A stretch of 9,320 bases of DNA from Synechococcaceae cyanobacterium (lineage in GTDB: Bacteria; Cyanobacteriota; Cyanobacteriia; PCC-6307; Cyanobiaceae), in the NCBI GenBank assembly GCA_947460085.1, contig CANHGA010000069.1, positions 1-9,320 on the forward strand. The letters are read 5' to 3'. The notes below the pieces were generated by a model that had not been told where the DNA came from, did not search any database, and saw nothing but the letters and a program-made list of their open reading frames with translations. The position numbers and the translations under genes are program-made. Below are positions 5,867 to 9,320 of the stretch, piece by piece; within the stretch, counting starts at the first letter, position 1, and each line of letters opens with the position of its first letter.

Positions 5867-7729
5867 ATGCCCAACGAACTCGGTGACTTCATTGAGGCCT
5901 CTGGCCTGCTCAGCTACGACCCGGAAGCGATTACCCGGATCTATGCGGGCCATCCCCAAAGGCTGATCAAGCGCCTCTGGCAAACCCTGGTCCCGATTGG
6001 TCTTTACCTGCTTGGGGTGAGCACCGACTGGCTGTTTGGATTGCTAAAAAACAAGGAGCGATCCAGGCAGAGGGCCAAGGAAGCCGCCGAATTACTCGTG
6101 GATCTGGGGCCCGCCTTCATCAAGGCGGGCCAAGCCCTCTCCACCCGGCCCGACATCGTGCCGCCGGTACTGCTCGAGGAGCTCGCCCAGCTCCAAGACC
6201 AACTGCCTGGTTTCGACAGCGCCCTGGCCATGGCCTGCATCGAGGAAGACCTCGGGGCCCCGATCAGCAGCATCTACGCCCAGCTCGATAGCGAACCCAT
6301 CTCCGCAGCCTCCCTGGGCCAGGTGCACAAGGGGGTGCTCAACTCCGGGGAGGTGGTGGCCGTCAAGGTTCAACGGCCCGGTTTGCGCGAGCAAATCACG
6401 CTCGATCTCTACATCGTGCGCAACATCGCCGCCTGGCTAAACCGCAACGTCGGCCTGATCCGCAGCGACCTCGTCGCCCTGATCGACGAACTGGGCAAGC
6501 GGGTGTTTGAGGAGATGGATTACTGCAATGAGGCCAGCAACGCCGAAGCCTTTGCCCGCCTGCATCGCGCCAATCCCCGCATCGCCGTACCCGCCATCTA
6601 TCGCCATGCCACCAGTCGGCGGGTGCTGACCATGGAATGGATCGATGGGGTGAAACTCACCAACCTCGAAGCGGTGCGGAGCATCGGCGTCGACCCCGAC
6701 GACATGGTGGCGGTGGGCGTGAACTGCAGCCTCCAACAACTGCTGGAACATGGCTTTTTCCATGCCGATCCCCACCCCGGCAACCTGCTAGCCCTGGCGG
6801 ATGGCCGCCTGGCCTACCTCGATTTCGGCATGATGAGTGAGGTGAGCCGGGAATCACGCACGGGCCTGATCCAGGCCGTGGTGCACCTGGTGAATCGCAA
6901 TTTTGGCAAGCTCTCCAAGGATTTCGTCAGCCTCGGCTTCCTGGCCGAAGACGTGAATCTCGAACCAATCGTGCCGGCCTTTGAAAGTGTTTTTGGCCAG
7001 GCCATCGAGATGGGCGTGAGCCGGATGGATTTCAAGGCCGTCACCGACGACCTCTCCGGCGTGATGTATCGCTTCCCCTTCCGGGTACCGCCCTACTACG
7101 CCCTAATCATTCGCTCGTTGGTCACCCTGGAGGGCATTGCCCTCAGCGTGGATCCCGATTTCAAAATCCTGGGTGCCGCCTACCCCTATTTCGCCAGGCG
7201 ACTGATGGAAGACCCCGATCCTTCCCTCAGGGAAAGCCTCAAGGAAATGCTGTTTGACGGCGATATTTTCCGCTGGCAGCGCCTCGACAACCTGGTCGCC
7301 AGTGCCTCCCAAGGCAGCGAACTGGATCTCGATGGCCTCTTGGACCAGGTGCTTGATTTCCTGTTCTCCTCCAACGGCGGACTACTGCGCGAGCAACTGG
7401 TGGATGCGGCCATTCAACGGGTGGATTCCGTGGCTTGGCAAACCACCCTGCGGCTCGGTGGCCGCCTGCCCCAGCGGCTCCAGCCCCCGGGGCTGAAACA
7501 GCGGGCCGTCGAAGCGGATGCCACGGCCCCACTGCTGGATCTGGAACCCGTTCGCCAACTTGTCTTAATCCTGCAGGCCCTGCCAGGCTTTGAACCCCAG
7601 TTGCTGCTCAAACGCCTGCCCAGGCTGTTAAGCGAACCCAACCTGCGGGACATGGGCAAAAAAATAGCCAAGGGTTTGGCTGAACGCAGCATGGTTCGCC
7701 TGCTGCGTGATGTGCTCGTTCCAGCTTGA
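5867..7729 (+). CDS. ABC1/UbiB (AarF)-family atypical kinase
   Basis: ABC1-family proteins are atypical protein-kinase-like ATPases. Characterised members (UbiB/COQ8 and plastid ABC1K) support prenylquinone synthesis and lipid-droplet metabolism at membranes, so a plastoquinone or tocopherol link is a family-level inference. The 620-residue protein shows the diagnostic KxGQ motif at K86-Q89 (AFIKAGQALSTRPD), the Ala-rich loop ISAASLGQV (145-153) that replaces the Gly-rich loop, the invariant-type Lys in VAVKVQRP (K167), FEEMDY (214-219), the catalytic segment HADPHPGN (299-306) and DFG (319-321). It is longer than UbiB (about 546), with a C-terminal tail of about 150 residues of no known domain. 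No clear C-terminal membrane helix pair is seen, unlike E. coli UbiB; residues 38-60 are moderately hydrophobic. The ATG is supported by GAAGG 9 nt upstream. Cyanobacteria carry several paralogues, so no gene symbol is given. It leads the plus-strand cluster with the DUF1400 gene and thrC. Confidence 0.95.
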   Translation: MPNELGDFIEASGLLSYDPEAITRIYAGHPQRLIKRLWQTLVPIGLYLLGVSTDWLFGLLKNKERSRQRAKEAAELLVDLGPAFIKAGQALSTRPDIVPPVLLEELAQLQDQLPGFDSALAMACIEEDLGAPISSIYAQLDSEPISAASLGQVHKGVLNSGEVVAVKVQRPGLREQITLDLYIVRNIAAWLNRNVGLIRSDLVALIDELGKRVFEEMDYCNEASNAEAFARLHRANPRIAVPAIYRHATSRRVLTMEWIDGVKLTNLEAVRSIGVDPDDMVAVGVNCSLQQLLEHGFFHADPHPGNLLALADGRLAYLDFGMMSEVSRESRTGLIQAVVHLVNRNFGKLSKDFVSLGFLAEDVNLEPIVPAFESVFGQAIEMGVSRMDFKAVTDDLSGVMYRFPFRVPPYYALIIRSLVTLEGIALSVDPDFKILGAAYPYFARRLMEDPDPSLRESLKEMLFDGDIFRWQRLDNLVASASQGSELDLDGLLDQVLDFLFSSNGGLLREQLVDAAIQRVDSVAWQTTLRLGGRLPQRLQPPGLKQRAVEADATAPLLDLEPVRQLVLILQALPGFEPQLLLKRLPRLLSEPNLRDMGKKIAKGLAERSMVRLLRDVLVPA

Positions 7730-7761
7730 GGAGCGGGCCAAAAACCCCTAGGGTCGAAGCC

Positions 7762-8340
7762 ATGACATCGACGCACCAACCCTTGAAAAAACGCCGGGCC
7801 CTGGTTGCCGCCCTGTTGGGTCTGGGCTTGGGGTTGACGTCACCGGGGGCGATTGCCGGCGAAAACCTGGTGTTTGTGAGTGGGGCCTTTCGCCGCTCGA
7901 TCGCCGTTGCCGATCTCGATCACCTGGCCAAAACAGGCCAAGCCACAGGTTTGATGGCCGATGTACTGGCGATCAGTAAGCAAAACCCCAAGGAAGTCGC
8001 CAAGCTGCTGAACCAATCGGTGAGCCTGCCAATCACCCTGATGAGTCGGCTGCTCAACACCCGCATTGGCGAAGCCGTGCTGCAACGGCTCGCCAAGGTG
8101 ATCTACCCCCTCAAGGCTTCCCAGGACGGGGTGGTGGCCCTCAGGTCGGCGGTGATTCTGGGCCTAGCCAATGGCAATGGCTCAATCAATGCCATCTCCT
8201 TTCTCCAGGCCTACCCCGTTCCCGAAATCGAAGTAAGCATTCCTGCCTTGATGGCCATGCTCAAAAAAGCAAGCTCCATTGCTGAGCTTGTGCGCTTCTT
8301 CTCGGAATCTCCCCTCGATGGGTTGAAGCCTGCGCCGTAG
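7762..8340 (+). CDS. Exported stand-alone DUF1400 protein
   Basis: The 192-residue product begins with a classic export signal: KKRR (9-12), a Leu/Gly-rich core and a likely cleavage after AIA at 30-32. It should therefore end up in the periplasm or thylakoid lumen, or anchored there. The mature part resembles DUF1400 from memory: ENLVFVSGAF at the start, an alternation of short helices, SRLLNTRIGEAVLQRLAKVI, and an LRSAVILGLANGNGSIN region. In other cyanobacteria DUF1400 often precedes an alpha/beta-hydrolase domain; here the protein ends right after it, so no catalytic Ser-His-Asp domain is present and its role is unknown. The ATG is preferred over a TTG at 7726-7728, which overlaps the ABC1 stop, because AGGG lies 8 nt upstream and the signal peptide then starts correctly. 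It lies 32 bp after the ABC1 gene and 25 bp before thrC. Confidence 0.85.
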   Translation: MTSTHQPLKKRRALVAALLGLGLGLTSPGAIAGENLVFVSGAFRRSIAVADLDHLAKTGQATGLMADVLAISKQNPKEVAKLLNQSVSLPITLMSRLLNTRIGEAVLQRLAKVIYPLKASQDGVVALRSAVILGLANGNGSINAISFLQAYPVPEIEVSIPALMAMLKKASSIAELVRFFSESPLDGLKPAP

Positions 8341-8362
8341 ATTCAACCCAGAGAGCCTTTTT
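8319..8362 (+). terminator. Terminator- or attenuator-like hairpin between the DUF1400 gene and thrC
   Basis: TGGGTTGAA at 8319-8327 pairs perfectly with TTCAACCCA at 8342-8350, a 9-bp stem with a 14-nt loop that contains the DUF1400 stop codon (8338-8340). A run of five T (8358-8362) follows 7 nt after the stem, further away than in an ideal intrinsic terminator. Ribosomes finishing the DUF1400 gene would cover the 5' arm, so the hairpin may form only when translation upstream is poor. The GAGAG that may serve as the thrC ribosome binding site (8351-8355) lies directly against the 3' arm. It could be a partial terminator, an attenuator or a coupling element. Confidence 0.5.
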
Positions 8363-8365
8363 CCC

Positions 8366-9320
8366 GTGCCCGTACTCCGATCCCTACGGCGTCTGGGTTA
8401 TCGGGCCTTCGGTGGCAAACCCACCATGCAGGACTGGCCGGGCCTGATCGAGGCCTACCGGAGCTGGTTGCCTGTCTCCGACAAGACGCCTGTCATCAGC
8501 CTGCGGGAAGGGGCCACACCCCTGATACCCGCCCCCGTGATTGCCGAGCAGATTGGCCGGGGCGTGAAGGTCTATCTGAAGTACGACGGCCTCAACCCCA
8601 CGGGCTCCTTCAAGGACCGGGGCATGACCATGGCGATCAGCAAGGCCAAGGAAGCTGGCTCTGAAGCGGTGATCTGCGCCAGCACGGGCAACACCTCAGC
8701 CGCCGCGGCCGCCTACGCCCGCCGGGGCGGCATGCGCGCCTTTGTGCTGATTCCCGATGGCTACGTGGCCCAGGGGAAATTAGCCCAGGCCCTGCTGTAC
8801 GGAGCCGAGGTGATTGCCATCCAGGGCAATTTCGATACCGCCCTCTCAATTGTTCGCGACGTAGCAGATAAGTACCCGATCACCCTGGTGAATTCGGTGA
8901 ACCCCTATCGCCTCCAGGGCCAAAAAACGGCAGCCTTCGAAGTGGTGGATGCCCTGGGCGAAGCCCCGGATTGGCTCTGCATTCCCGTGGGGAATGCCGG
9001 CAACATCAGTGCCTACTGGATGGGCTTCAACGAATACAGAGAAGCCGGCCACAGCCGCAAATTGCCCAAAATGATGGGCTTCCAAGCTTCTGGCTCAGCC
9101 CCCTTGGTGCTGGGTCACACGGTGGAGCAGCCCGACACCATTGCCACCGCCATCCGAATTGGCAATCCGGTCAACCGCGAGAAGGCCCTCAAGGTGCGGC
9201 AGGAAAGCGGCGGCGACTTCATGGCCATCACCGATGCAGAAATCATCGATGCCTACAAGCTTCTGGGTAGCAGCGAAGGGGTGTTCTGCGAACCCGCCAG
9301 CGCCGCCTCCGTTGCCGGCC
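8366..9320 (+). CDS. thrC: Threonine synthase (partial, C-terminus beyond right edge)
   Basis: Threonine synthase is a cytoplasmic PLP enzyme that converts O-phospho-L-homoserine and water to threonine and phosphate, the last step of threonine synthesis. About 318 residues are visible and are in frame to the window edge. Numbered from the GTG, the PLP lysine is K83 in NPTGSFKDRGM, the substrate/cofactor loop ASTGNTSAA is at 105-113, and the PLP phosphate loop PVGNAGNIS is at 207-215. EGVFCEPASAASVAG at the edge is the typical late-domain segment; roughly 35-50 residues should be missing. The start is uncertain. GTG at 8366 has GAGAG 10 nt upstream and adds a basic leader (VLRSLRRLGYRAFGG), as I recall in related picocyanobacteria. 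ATG at 8426-8428 (residue 21) begins just before the conserved DWPGLIEAYR and has GGTGG 10 nt upstream. It is probably co-transcribed with the two genes before it, subject to the hairpin in between. Confidence 0.95.
   Translation, partial: MPVLRSLRRLGYRAFGGKPTMQDWPGLIEAYRSWLPVSDKTPVISLREGATPLIPAPVIAEQIGRGVKVYLKYDGLNPTGSFKDRGMTMAISKAKEAGSEAVICASTGNTSAAAAAYARRGGMRAFVLIPDGYVAQGKLAQALLYGAEVIAIQGNFDTALSIVRDVADKYPITLVNSVNPYRLQGQKTAAFEVVDALGEAPDWLCIPVGNAGNISAYWMGFNEYREAGHSRKLPKMMGFQASGSAPLVLGHTVEQPDTIATAIRIGNPVNREKALKVRQESGGDFMAITDAEIIDAYKLLGSSEGVFCEPASAASVAG

Noticed and set aside
7726..7761. TTG start for the DUF1400 gene overlapping the ABC1 stop
   Set aside because: It would add 12 residues ahead of the signal peptide; the ATG at 7762 has a better-spaced AGGG and gives a normal signal peptide.

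Overview
The window reads as chromosomal DNA of a picocyanobacterium of the Synechococcus/Cyanobium type with a GC-rich genome. The basis is a family of cyanobacterial markers lying together: a cyanobacterial-style UvrA and RecN, an ABC1/UbiB-type kinase, a stand-alone DUF1400 protein (a domain known mainly from cyanobacteria) and a cyanobacterial-style threonine synthase. The taxon is an inference from remembered gene order and sequence style; no search was run.

Layout, left to right. Positions 1-82 probably hold the last codons of a gene entering from the left. Positions 83-250 hold no convincing gene but carry a run of C-blocks (G-blocks on the minus strand) that fits a G-quadruplex pattern just past the uvrA stop. 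Then comes a minus-strand block, transcribed right to left: recN (4055-5758), a 241-residue multi-pass membrane protein (3326-4051) and uvrA (251-3265). A 108-bp divergent gap (5759-5866) separates it from a plus-strand block: an ABC1-family kinase (5867-7729), a secreted or lumenal DUF1400 protein (7762-8340) and thrC (8366 to beyond the right edge). The gaps of 32 and 25 bp suggest one transcription unit, but a terminator-like hairpin with a T-tract lies between the DUF1400 gene and thrC.

The minus-strand block is a DNA-repair pair: UvrA recognises bulky lesions for nucleotide excision repair, and RecN is the SMC-like protein of double-strand-break repair. The membrane gene between them is the outlier. 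Four consecutive 60-base lines inside it count 28-38% GC by hand, against 73% in a sampled line of recN. It starts 3 bp after the recN stop and ends in a pore-loop-like segment followed by a last membrane helix. It looks like a gene inserted into a repair locus and now read from the recN message. It is the best candidate for something undescribed here, but no function can be assigned.

The plus-strand block combines a likely prenylquinone-related atypical kinase, an exported protein of unknown role and a housekeeping amino-acid biosynthesis enzyme. No tRNA, rRNA, CRISPR array, insertion sequence or phage gene was seen.
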